Source: Toxoplasma gondii ME49 (Eukaryota; Apicomplexa; Conoidasida; Eucoccidiorida; Sarcocystidae). From it: a DNA stretch of 64,000 nucleotides. Below, piece by piece: positions 10,214-20,984 of the stretch. Location of the stretch: contig NC_031476.1 of NCBI RefSeq assembly GCF_000006565.2, positions 2,194,458-2,258,457 on the forward strand, written 5' to 3'. The translations under genes and the position numbers were made by a program. The notes under the pieces are model-generated. The model made no database searches. It saw only the letters and a program-made list of their open reading frames with translations, and had not been told where the DNA came from. The first letter of the stretch is position 1. Every line of letters begins with the position of its first letter.

Positions 10214-11232
10214 AGGCTTTTTCTAATTTTTAATTATATCGAAATTTAATATTTTAAGCAAAATATAGTGTTAAAAAGAATTAAATTTTCTAATAAAAAA
10301 CTATATTAAAATCTTCTTTACACAAAAAAATAGGCTTCTATATTATTAAAAAAGAATTGCCGATATCGACCACTGGGTGTCTCAGGCTTCACTGCACATC
10401 AGGTACATTTGGATTATCTCCTGGAACACTCTCACTGCCCCTCATGCATACATGTAAGTTCTTTCCTCTGTTCTTCGCTAATATAAAATGTAAGACGAAA
10501 AAACTTTTAATGCATCACAAAAAGTGGCTTTAATGTGTTTGCATCGCCATTTAGATGTGTTTCGCCGTCGTGCTGCATATGTTTTAGGTGTGCTGTCGAC
10601 TATCGCTTGCCTGCTCCTGCAATAACTGTTACATTATAGTGTTTTGTAGAGACTTTGGATCTACGAAAACAGTCAAGAAGGTACGACTCTTCCGTGTCCA
10701 ACTTGGTGCCGAAGTGTTGCGCTTTCCTCACGATCTATGGTTTAGTAGACCGGTCACGCCCCCGATGCTTCAGAACCCTGTCAACTATGAGCAAGAAGAA
10801 ATGGCAATACGTTTTGGCATGATTCGTGCAGATTGCAGCCTCATTAGATCATATGTGCCGCGTAAGTGGCTCACGAAGTGCAGCCGCAGAAAACGTTTTG
10901 CGCTACTGAACTCTTGTCAAAAAGATTTCTCCGACATCCTGGAACGTTTTTGCACACCTGTCTCTGCAGAAACAGTGACTCTATTGAAAAGTCTTGCATT
11001 TTCTCATTTGGTCCATCCCTTGTGGTATGCTCCCACACAACGACTCGCTTACACATCCTGTGTCTCGAGATATAACTTCCAAAGAATCATACGCAGAATA
11101 ATGACCAAATGGTGATTTGGCCTCGTCCCAGTATTCCGTATAACAGTCGCACAATGTAGAAAGAATGAATGTGACGGTTGTTTTCTACCCTGCTGTAACA
11201 ACCGCAGGAAGCACAAAGCCGCGTCTTTCGTG

Positions 11233-13011
11233 TCACGTAGAGGCACCGCGGTGAAACGGAGCTGCAGCATGCTGATTGCGCTTAGACAAGTACGCGCGAA
11301 GAGTAAGGGGAGATGGATACGGAAGCGTCCCAATCTGGCCTCTTCGGTCATTGGGTCTCCACTTATTGTCATAACGTCGCTGCGGTGGGTCGCAGATTGC
11401 GGTGAAGCAGAAGTTTGGGTCTTTCATAATCCGAATTGCTCGGTGGGGATCGTATCCTGCAAAGTGGAGCAGTTTGTATGCATACTCTGGAGAGAAGGGT
11501 TGCCAGCCAGACTTACTCGTCCAATTCTGGGCGACGCACTGAATAAACGAATTCATTTCTTCGGCATTCTTAATTATTTTATCGCCCGCACCTTCCGCCA
11601 GCCTCTTCATGTACACGCGTTGCATGGCATAGGGCGAGTACACCAATCTGGCCGTGTCGTCTGTGTCGTTTGCGTATAAACCCTGAAAATCTGAAAGCGT
11701 CTCCGCTTTCCCGTCCCACGCACATGTAGAGTCCAGAAAGAATGGCGGCACCGCAGGCACTTGGTGTCTCGGACCTATATTGACTTTGCATCTGGATGTG
11801 CTGCCGGCTTCGCTGTCACATCGTCGCTTTTTGCGACTGTAATGTGACGGACTCGGGCTTGCTGACCGTGGTGAAGCATGATTGACTGCAGCTTTGGGTG
11901 ACAAAGCTACCGCAGCATGTCGCTTTTTACTTGCCATATACTCCTTCTTCTCGACTGTGCTGCAACCTTCAGCGCACATGGTTTCATGAGGGAGTGAAGC
12001 ACCGTTAGTTTCCTGAAGAGGTTCCGTGTCATTATCGCCTACTCGAGTGGCCTCTATTACGTGAGCATCGTCCGCGCCACCCCCACATGACCCTTTTCCC
12101 CCAGATGTTTCTTCTCCTTCCACGAGAATCCCTACAGCATCGTTCTCGCAACACCTCCCCTTTTCCACAACCCCCTCCTGAACAGCCCCCTGCACATTTT
12201 GTGGTTGCTGACCACAAATGTGTCCGTTCATCGACTGGGAGGATAGGCATGCCCACTTTGACGTGGAGCCACTCGAAGGGAGTTCCTGTTCTAGGCGTGC
12301 GGGATGTAGGGATTGTCCACAGTTATCGCAGCCGAGCTGCAGTCCCATCCCGCCGCACTGCGAGCAGTGAGAATTACTCCTTCGGTCAGATACCGCGACA
12401 GACGCATCTGCCTCACCTGATCGTATCTCAGTTTCCTTGCTTGGCGAGCAAGGAGTACCCGCATCACGGCCTTCGCATAAACTGTCGGCTGATGCAGGAG
12501 ACGACCCTCTCTCACAAGATGTGTGAGGCTGTCGTGCCGGTGACCTGACACCTTCTCGATCTTGTTTTCTCGTGGCAAGCAGAGAAAAGTTGACCTCTTG
12601 TAAATGTTGTGTTGTCTCCTTCACTGCGCAATCATTCGGTAGTCCTTCGGGCTGCTCGTCGCATTCTTGTCTCAAGATACCAGTGGCTGCCGAATCTGCG
12701 GACGCGGCACTAGGGCAGCTAGTTGACAGCAGAGGAATAGCTCCTAATCCAGCCTTCGACATTTTCGGAGAAAAGGCGAAGGTGGGCTTCTCGTGTGCAC
12801 ATCTCTCTTGGGATGTGGCAGCCAAGCCCATGTGCGGCCTTCCAGATCCGTTGTCAAGGGCAACGGCTGTATCTAGAATCTCTCCCGCATTACCAGATCC
12901 CGAGCGTGTTCTTGACGAAGTCGACTGCAAAGCGGGGCCCTCACCTGTCGAATGGTGGCCATTCTCCTCTTTCCGTGCACCCTCACGGACAAGGCTGTCC
13001 CTGGTCTCCAT
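11233..13011 (-). CDS. ELM2-domain protein with degenerate PHD-like finger
   Basis: A 592-residue frame from ATG 13011. Around residues 214-236 there is a CxxC, then CDNC, then H arrangement (CSQCGGMGLQLGCDNCGQSL) like the first half of a PHD finger. The next Cys is Arg, and the closing W-x-C-x2-C is reduced to WACLSS, so one zinc site is probably lost. An ELM2 domain spans about residues 408-530, opening with VNIGPRHQVPAVPPF and ending near YKLLHFAGYDPHRAIRIMKD. ELM2 proteins are scaffolds of histone deacetylase co-repressor complexes, and in Toxoplasma such proteins associate with the MORC/HDAC3 repressor. The middle is Ser-rich with basic patches. I infer a nuclear co-repressor subunit. 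No SANT domain follows within this frame; a further downstream exon cannot be excluded. Confidence 0.7.
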   Translation of the reverse strand: METRDSLVREGARKEENGHHSTGEGPALQSTSSRTRSGSGNAGEILDTAVALDNGSGRPHMGLAATSQERCAHEKPTFAFSPKMSKAGLGAIPLLSTSCPSAASADSAATGILRQECDEQPEGLPNDCAVKETTQHLQEVNFSLLATRKQDREGVRSPARQPHTSCERGSSPASADSLCEGRDAGTPCSPSKETEIRSGEADASVAVSDRRSNSHCSQCGGMGLQLGCDNCGQSLHPARLEQELPSSGSTSKWACLSSQSMNGHICGQQPQNVQGAVQEGVVEKGRCCENDAVGILVEGEETSGGKGSCGGGADDAHVIEATRVGDNDTEPLQETNGASLPHETMCAEGCSTVEKKEYMASKKRHAAVALSPKAAVNHASPRSASPSPSHYSRKKRRCDSEAGSTSRCKVNIGPRHQVPAVPPFFLDSTCAWDGKAETLSDFQGLYANDTDDTARLVYSPYAMQRVYMKRLAEGAGDKIIKNAEEMNSFIQCVAQNWTSKSGWQPFSPEYAYKLLHFAGYDPHRAIRIMKDPNFCFTAICDPPQRRYDNKWRPNDRRGQIGTLPYPSPLTLRAYLSKRNQHAAAPFHRGAST

Positions 13012-14752
13012 GACTGGAACTGTACAATGAAAACGGACGACCGGTTCACCTCAACGGGACTCCAACGCCACATTCGTTGAGAGGAAGACGTCTTAGGAGC
13101 TTCTCAAAGAACACATATGGAGCTTCGATCTTTCAGACCTCCTCGAAAATGCTGACGGCGAAAGTGCCGCGTTTCTACTGATGCCACGTATAGGACACCT
13201 GCTTGCCGCTTGCCCCGTGCATGCGCAGATGCAGAGGAAAAAACATCTGCCGCAGCAAACTCAATGACATACCGAAACTGACCATTCGGCCTGCGTGAAA
13301 AAAAGCGTAGTGCTAAATTTTTTAAGATCACGCTGCTTTGTCGCAGTAGCAAGACGTTTCCGAAAAAACGTGCAAAGCTGTCATCTTCCAGCGCACAGCT
13401 ACATCCAGGAGAGGGTGGATTGCGAGAAGAAAAGAGAGAGGTAGAAGCGTGCACAAGTGAAAGAAAAACATGTAGAGCATGTGTATCGTCACAAAATTCT
13501 AGATATAGAGTGTATGAGCATTCGTGTAACGTAGAAATGATCCGAGCAGGAACCCATCGAGTCGCGCCGCCAATTTGAGCTTGATGCCACTGCGATGACG
13601 GCAGCCTTTGACGGAAGAGACGGGTGTGCGAACCGCAGCATGCCGCGCTGTGTCGCGCAACCCCAGCACGCCGTCCGCTTTCGAACGCCTCAACACTGGT
13701 AGATCCTTGGTTGTCCCCGTACCAGTGTCTACAGCGCAGTGAACACACTGTGTCGCCAAAAAAATACTGGTAGATGAGTTCCCTGTTATAGTCATCGCCT
13801 TCCAAGTTCGGACGAATGTCCACTGAGATGGCGACAGGAGGGACGATTTTTCCGAGGACAACGCCCACTGGCACACATAACGTGGGAGGACAAACCACAT
13901 AGCAGTTGTGTGCAGCTGCCCGTCGTCTGCAGTCATCTCTCTGTCTGTGGGGCTTCTTGGTTTCCTATTGGCAGAGACACTTCTAATGTACTGTGACGGC
14001 AGGAAATTGACTGGCACGAAGCGATTGCAGTCCGCGAGTGCATCGCGACGCCGCGAAACTCATCGGGTGAACTTCTTCTGCGGTGATTCTCTGATAGAAG
14101 CAGAATGTAGCGATTTGCATTGCCCCTATTGTCGGTTCTTCGACTGTCCCAGTACCAGCATCACATTTGAAGAGAGATCGAGAGCGCAAGAATGGCTGTG
14201 TCGCGCAGGGCTGCGCGGTACCGCCGGCGTTCAGTCTTGTGCTTGCTTCGATTTGAAACTACACGGGGCATGAGTGAAGAGAATGGCCCTGCGCCAGTAC
14301 ACACTATTGGGGCACCTCCCGGCAATGCTTTAGGGGGACTAGGCTGTCCAGGCCTTTCGGCTTTGACAGCACGGGTCTCTATCCATGCGCTTGCATTCCT
14401 CAATCCATGACAGTTCACTTGAAAGCGCCCCAAAACGCCACATCGTTGTTATTTGTCACGCATAACGCAAGGTAAAAGCGCCAAGGGGGAAGGACTTCGA
14501 GAGAAAAGAAGCGAGTAGGTTTTTCTGATGCAGCGCATTCAAGGGAGTAAATGTTTTGTCTCATGTGGTGGGCACCTGGCCATATGCCTGCCGTTGCAGT
14601 GTGCATACATCAGGGCGCAGCCGACTGTTCTTACACTTCTGTGGATCACTCCAACTGCAAAGCTTCCTTGTTTATGATCTGTATCTCTGTTTTGTGCTAC
14701 TCCCTCGTTTTGATACCGCGAGGTTGCTTTATTGTTTTGCTGATTTCCAAAG
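13012..14752. other. Intergenic between ELM2 and membrane protein genes
   Basis: Divergent upstream regions. Two long minus-strand frames (13104-13898 and 13499-14017) overlap in different phases and start at GTG, so neither is supported as a gene. Confidence 0.4.
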
Positions 14753-15745
14753 ATGTACTTCGGCGGCCCTGATGATATACCCATTGAGGGGATGGAGTTT
14801 GAGAAATCAAAGCCTAGGATTCTGGTGGTCGCCATGTTCTGCGTTGCCGCGATCGTGGCTCACTTCTTCGCTCAAGATGTGAGCGATCTAAATTTTATCC
14901 GTCCAAACAAATTTCATGGCCATATGCAGATGGGAGGATGTGTGACAATGGCCATCTTCGGTGAGTGAAGTAGACGCACACACCCAGAAGGCCGTTGCTG
15001 AGGCTGAGACCATTAGGCTCTCTTTTGTATTACTTCTACAAATCCCCAACCCACTTAAGCATCACCCTCTCGCTTGCCACAAGTAAACTGAAGCCGAACA
15101 GCACGGAATCAGCCGGTGTGCACACTGAATCTGTAGGCTTTGCTACTCTCTTCATGACTGGATTTATCTGGCTTGGCATTCTAGTAGCCTCTCAGTTGGT
15201 AGGTTCGACCTTCCCGGTTCCGCTGACATCTAAAAAGCACGAATACGCATACGATAGCAAATATGGCTTACAGACAGTGTAACGAAATTTGAGTAAGCAG
15301 TACTACAGAAGTTTTGCTTTCAGCTCCGACATGTGTGTCCGTGTGTAGGTTTATTGTGTACTTCCTCGATTCTGTCGCCGCCGGCATCGCTCTCTACCAG
15401 ATTCAATATGTATTTAATTCACCCAGCTCTGGTGAGGCAGATATCCGCATATCACGAAACGGCTGTATCTGTATCGTCCATGCCTCAGGAGGCCCGCGTT
15501 CGTTCCTGCCCAGATGTAAGCCTTCTCGTACGTCCGAAAGATTCTCTGGTCGATGATTCGATTCCCGAAGGGGCTGATTATGGGGCTGGTGGTGGACTAT
15601 CGAGCTGGAGTCCATTTCAGGTAAGCACACGAGAGCTCTACGTTCTCTGTTACCGACTCATCCGTTTCCTCACCAGGGACCAGCACAGACAGTTGGAGGT
15701 GACACAGACGTTTCTCAAGATGCCCAATCAGGAAGCAAGAAATGA
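14753..15745 (+). CDS. Small multi-pass membrane protein, unrecognised
   Basis: ATG 14753 opens an exon to 14960 (GTGAGT donor) with one membrane span (ILVVAMFCVAAIVAHFF). Later segments add VGFATLFMTGFIWLGILVA (about 15121-15198) and FIVYFLDSVAAGIALYQ (about 15350-15400). The end is well defined: an exon ending at 15620 (CAG/GTAAGC) joins in phase to a last exon 15677-15745 ending in TGA, with an acidic Gly-rich tail ending GSKK. The middle junctions are not certain. A phase-consistent second exon starts at 15017, which would make the first intron only 56 bases, and the third span sits in another frame from its neighbours. Three or four spans are likely, for a protein of roughly 200 residues. 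I do not recognise the family. Confidence 0.55.
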
Positions 15746-16242
15746 ATCACCCGAAGGCAAAACTTCCCGGAAAGCAGTGTACGCGCTAAACAACGCGTCG
15801 ACCAGAGAAAACTGAGATTAACACTCTGTCTGACGCGACTTAGTTTCTCTCGTTACATCACTTTCACCTGGTTGTCAAGCTACCAGTCGTAAACCGTCCA
15901 GACACATATATGTACGGTGAACTATCCCTTCGAAAATGCTCTCGCACGCCACCAATCTTGACAGGGCCGAGGCCAACACCCACCACGCTCAATGTAACAT
16001 CTCGTTGTAGACTCAATGCTCCCGCGAGACCATCAGGTTCAGACTGTCATTCGATTTTCCAAAGACACCTTTGCTGTTGCGTCAGTCTCATCACCACCCA
16101 ACACGGCAGGCGCCCCACGACAGTCACACGAAGTGGTTTGCCGGCATTACTGCTGTTTGACCATACTATACGCCCAAAGGACTGATAAGAATTAACGGTA
16201 TGTCAGTCTCAGTCGTAACTAATTATCTCGTAGCTTGAAGCA
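15746..16242. other. Convergent spacer, nothing recognised
   Basis: Holds the 3' untranslated regions of the membrane-protein gene and of Hip. No motif or gene seen. Confidence 0.4.
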
Positions 16243-18616
16243 TTACATAGGAGAGCCAGTTGGAAATCCAGCACCAGGCACTCCGCCACCAAATTTAGAT
16301 GTAAGGCTACCCATAGCCGCCATGACCTCTGGATCACTAGCGTACTTTGAAATCGAAGATGGATTGGACATGATGTCCTGGAACGCGGCCATCATCTGCG
16401 AACAGGCAAGCAGCTCAAACCAACTTGCATATGAGACATAAGCAGGCGACACATGCCTACGTTACGCGTGGCATTCTGGGGATTAGTAAGCCAGCCTGCC
16501 TACCTTCGGATTCTCAAAAAGCTTCTTAAGTTCGGGATCGTTAAGGGCTCCAAATAGGTTACCTGCGAAATGACACATTCCATTTCAAAAAACGTCATGC
16601 GATTCAGTGCGCAAACAACCCTGACATCATGCAAGGAAGCATCCCTTCTGTTCCTTACCCGCTCCACCTGGCACGGAATTAGAAGGCATGCCGCCGCCAC
16701 ATCCTCCTCCCATGCCACCGCAGCAGCCTCCGGGGGTGCCTGTCATCCCAGAGCCTCCACAGCTACTGCTGGGGAAGGTCCCAGGCATCCCTCCGGAGTA
16801 CCCGAATCCACCTGCGCCTCCCGGAAATCCTGCTCCACCACCAAATCCTGGAAATCCCTCAGGGAAACCCCCGGGGAAACCACCTGAAAGTAACCACAGG
16901 CAGCGCATAGATAACGTAACACGACACCAGGAACCATTTTCGCATGGAGGTGTCACCGACGTGTCTAGATGCAGCGACTTGCCTGAGCCTGCAGCATCCC
17001 TCTGTTTTTGTTCTTCGTAAGCGCGTTGAGCCGCAGCACGACGCTTCCTTGCTTCCTTTTCACGACGCTTTTTCTCCGCCTGGGCACAGACACAAAAGGA
17101 ACCGATACGAATTGAGGGAACCCACGGCTCCGGGAGCTATCGAAAACCTGGATCAGCTGCCATAAATGTGAAATTACCTCCTCGCATTTCCGGACAATTT
17201 TCCGTTCATGTTCCTCAATCTTCTTGAACTTCTCGTCCACCAACTTCTGCATATCCCACAGCCCTTCGTCATAGTCAATCTGCAAATTGTCACAAAATCC
17301 AAAGACACCAGCGAAGACGAAGCACACATTGGCCCTACTACATGCTTTACAGCCCACACACAATCTCAAAAACATCCACCCGGGACTTCAAGAAACAACC
17401 TGCCGTCCCCCAACAGGCACCATTACCGTCTCTTGCGTTACTATCAACTTGTTAGGGCGACTAACCTTTTGGCCCATATCAAGGTCACTGTGGGCTTCTC
17501 GCCATTTGCCTAAAAGCCTGCAAAAGCAACATGCCGGACGAGCAGATCATAAGAATGCACCTTGTTTCAAAGGAACTGACTCGATGTCGCAATACGCACT
17601 TGGTCTGATGCTCACCTATTAGCTTTTCCACGTATTTTGTACGCCCGTGCACTATCGGGGTTTAGTTTCAAAGCCTCATCGCAGTCACGGATGCAAGCAA
17701 CGGGCCTCTTTAGTTTCAGAAGGACATCGGCTCTTCGTGTGTACAGCAGCGCCGTCGGGTTGCCGATCAGCAGAGCCTCGGTGAACTTCTCCAAAGCCCT
17801 TTCAGAGTTTCCTGCCTAGAAAAGACGCAGATGACCACAAGCCAAAGTCCAGTATAAGTCCCTTCAGGCCACGGACAGGTGAACAGTACAATGCTCACTC
17901 CTTCCCGTAACCTTACCTCGCATGCTGCGGAAGCCTCTTCCTTCAGCTTTCCCAACTTGTCCAGCTCGTCATCTGTTAGCTCTTTTTCACCCTCCGGCGC
18001 AAGCGGAGGCAGGGGACTGGTCTCAGGAGGAATAACTTCACTGTCCTTCAGGCTCTCTTCATCGAACTCCTCAACTTCGGACTGCATACACTCAGAGTCA
18101 GATACATTCGGTACATCATATACGTCGCCACAATCCAGGAGTACATTGACTCGACAGTAGCCGCATGCTCTGGAAGCCACCACGAACCCATTACACACGA
18201 ACCCAGTGTGTTCCCTGTCGGTGCTACGGCATAGATTTGTGATCTTTACCCCACGAATTCGTCACTACCAGCGACAGAATTGCAACTGATATTCATACTT
18301 ACTTCCAACGATGAATCGTCGGATGATGCCTCAGGCACCGGAGACGTGGTAGGTCGGTCTGGCGATCCTGCCCCTGCCTGCCTCTCAGCAGGGATCGCTG
18401 CCTTGAGAGACTGAAGGTATTCCTTGAAAAATGACAACTCCGGTCGATGCAGAATGGACGGGTCCCTTTCGCACATTCCAATGAATGCCTTCAATTCAGC
18501 AACTGCAAAAAGCCACAAGAAGCGCGCCGCAGTTGAAACGCATTACGCTCAGAGGCTCCAGTACCGGCGCGATTCGTTTTTGCCGCGGGAAGCTTACAGG
18601 AGGAAATACCTGTCAT
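16243..18616 (-). CDS. ST13: Hsp70-interacting protein Hip (ST13)
   Basis: Ten coding exons on the minus strand: 18610-18616, 18303-18502, 17917-18081, 17616-17815, 17466-17517, 17178-17279, 16983-17079, 16659-16883, 16504-16562 and 16243-16395. All phases close, giving 419 residues. Order of parts: N-terminal dimerisation segment (VAELKAFIGMCERDPS), acidic linker, three TPR motifs (ALEKFTEALL, RDCDEALKLNPDSA, LLGKWREAHSDLDMGQK), charged helix (KKRREKEARKRR), a Gly-Phe-Pro-Met-rich stretch, and a C-terminal DP/STI1 domain (MMAAFQDIMSNPSSISKYAS). In other eukaryotes Hip binds the Hsp70 nucleotide-binding domain and slows ADP release in the cytosol. Odd points: the first coding exon is only ATGACAG, the seventh intron uses a GC donor, and the Gly-rich stretch contains unusual Cys residues. 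The family call is secure. Confidence 0.93.
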
Positions 18617-20984
18617 CCACACATCTCAGCAAAACCGTGTTCCGCTGAAGACATGCACTCATTCACGTATGAAGGAGCTCTTCCAGTGACCATGCAACAT
18701 CGGACGCGGAACGTGTCTTCTCAGGAACGCGTCCCCCGACAAACCTGCATGTCACGCGAAAAACAAAGGGGACACTTTCGCCTGCTATCTAGAAAAGCTG
18801 AGACCTTAACTCTCCTCGTTCACCAGCCAGAATAAGCTCATCAAGGTCCGACACGAGACAAACTTCTACAGCCTTCCGGAAGTACCTTTCTGAGGGCTGA
18901 GCGCCGCCATAGTTCCTGCTTCTTCGACACACTTCCGCGACGAGGCGCACACTGCAAAGAAGTGCAACGTTCCCCCTTTCTTGACGTCCGCAGCTTCTTC
19001 AAACCGTCCGAAATCCAGAATGGATTAAACACGTCCTCAAATATGGCCAAAAACGTTGGATACCCCTCCTGTGGCCCAATGCCTGCAACCTCTCTGCGGG
19101 TTCACAGCTCCCGCTGAACTTTCCACACAGGTAGTGTTCAAAGCATACGGACACACGGCGTGGATGCCGTAAACCTTGATCGCCCTTGCCCCGCATATAA
19201 GCTCATTGCTGCAGTTCCGTTGCAGCCGTGCATGCATGTTGTGCTCCCATTCAGCGGTGCTGGGAACGAAAGACGGAAACGTCGACGGCAGTGCAACGAG
19301 GGCACTGAATGCTGCTTGGTGTTGCGTTGCAAGAGACGCAGCCCGCCTTGGAAGCCGCGCGTGGCGAACCTCTCACAGGCGTCCTGTAGAGCAAGTGTGT
19401 CGCTGACTGGCTTGGAGACGCGTACACTGCGGGGCCCTGTGCCAAATTTACCGCTACCGCCGTTAGCTTGGCTGAATTTATTCTGTCCCTTTTGGATTTT
19501 TTTATTCGAGATAGATGTTCGTTCCCGAGGTAGTGTATGAGAATAATGATGTAACAAGGGGCGTACTTTCCTGCTATCTGGCGAGCCTCAATTGTACTAC
19601 GGCAGGTCGAGCTGTGCACCCGACAGTGCTTCGTCTTGCATCCAACGGGGATCCTATCGACGTCTGTGCCGACATCGGCTGTGTTGGTTTTTTGAACCTG
19701 ACAATATGCGGTGGTGAGAAGAAGTTTCCAAACACGAGACTGGAAAGGCGAGGTGAAGGCCACTCTCGGCTCGAAACCGGCACGGCCATTAGCCGTTTCT
19801 ACACCAGTGAGAACTTAGATCAAGCCTGCTGTGAAAAAGTGGCAAGGGTTCGTTCCAGCTTCGTTCTGGGGGGGCTGCCTACCTTTGTCGCGTTCATTCG
19901 ACTCGAAGCCCCTGTTTAGGGCGTCTACGAATTGATGGTTCCATTCACTCCGAATTCGTTCATATGAACTTTCTGTATACAACGATGTGGTATGGTGCCG
20001 TTGTTTTTCGTCGATTTACAATCTAGACCAGCAGTGCACAGCGTATTGCAGAGTCCTTGTGAACAGCGTTTGCCGAATCCAAGGAATTACCCTGTAGTAC
20101 GATGCATTCGCACCGCGCTAGTTGGTTGCATGACAGACGATGGCCCTGTTATTTAACTGTGAAGTGTCTATGTGCGCTTCTGGAAGAGGAACTGTAGGGG
20201 AAAGTACCACGGGGTTTTCTTCTGTATACACTTCCGGGATAAGTGGTGGCTATGGGAGGTATACATCGTTCGCCAATGATGAATGGTGTATCTACGAGTG
20301 CTAGTGAACTGAGTGTGTTTGGGGAACGCAGGCTGTTGTTAGCTTTTGGTTTGTGGTGATGCACTAAAGTATGTGTACAGGCATCCGTTTCAGGATGATC
20401 GCAGTTTCGAGGCGCCATATCTTTGTGATTCGTCTTCTTGAAGCCTTCCATGGACGCATTCCGCGGCACAAGTAGCGGGTTGCCCACACGGTAGCGAGTC
20501 GGTCAGGTTTATGGTGTACCTACGCTTCGTGAATTGGAATAGCTGCGTCGCCTTGCCGAATCTTCAAGTCATTTTCTTCAAGTGTGTCTGGTGTTTCGAT
20601 CTCTCGCAGGCTGGCATCGTGCCAGAGGAAATTTCCTTCGCCGTAACACTCGTTGAAGGCAGTTGTGTGTGGTAACAGGTCTGCCGCCCCTAATTTCCAG
20701 TTTTCCAGGCAGTTCGCAGCCTCCCCTCACCTCGTATCTGTCGGATTTTCAGTGAAGTTCCGACGGGCAGCGAGCTTCCCGGTCGTGGAGACGTTCACCT
20801 GGAAGAATATACGAGGAAAAGGCATTCCGCTAGGTTTCAGTACTCACGACTTCGGTCGGACTCGGCGCCCACTGGGGGCGGGCTTGTACGGGGCACTTTT
20901 TTGCACGCTTCGGAAAGTAGATTATCGAGCCCGAAATGTTGGTACTTCAGGAGGCGGCTGCTTTCTTTCGTGTGTGTTGCGACG
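18617..20984. other. Divergent promoter region, no supported gene
   Basis: Lies between the 5' ends of Hip and the PH-domain gene. Several open frames of 100-170 codons overlap on both strands but lack ATG starts in context, splice sites or family matches. Probably promoters and 5' UTRs of both genes. Confidence 0.4.

Larger units (their letters stand above)
10121..10365. other. Nuclear insert of apicoplast DNA (NUPT)
   Basis: A ~245-base island in which an abrupt rise in A+T replaces the balanced nuclear sequence, especially from about 10215 to 10360. Its left part holds the 3' end of one plastid-type tRNA and the 5' half of a tRNA-Leu, in the same direction and 14 bases apart, as in an organellar tRNA cluster. 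The right part is AT-rich with no open frame. It lies in the spacer between two convergent genes, so it breaks neither. Apicomplexan plastid genomes are known to be very AT-rich with tRNA clusters beside the rRNA genes; the origin of this piece is inferred from that. Boundaries are approximate. Confidence 0.72.
9959..11232. other. Convergent spacer carrying organelle-derived insert
   Basis: 3' ends of the KptA and ELM2 genes meet here. The apicoplast-type insert lies at 10121-10365. A 175-codon frame at 10588-11115 begins with GTG and shows no family match, so I treat it as non-coding. Confidence 0.45.

Noticed and set aside
10366..10500. Sequence after the insert considered as a mitochondrial (NUMT) fragment
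   Set aside because: I could not match it to cob, cox1 or cox3 coding sequence by reading either strand; base composition is nuclear-like.
10588..11115. 175-codon plus-strand frame after the organelle insert
   Set aside because: Starts at GTG, with no recognised motif and no splice context; it sits in a convergent 3' spacer.
13104..14017. Two long overlapping minus-strand frames upstream of the ELM2 gene
   Set aside because: Both begin at GTG, overlap in different phases and show no domain. More likely 5' UTR or promoter sequence.
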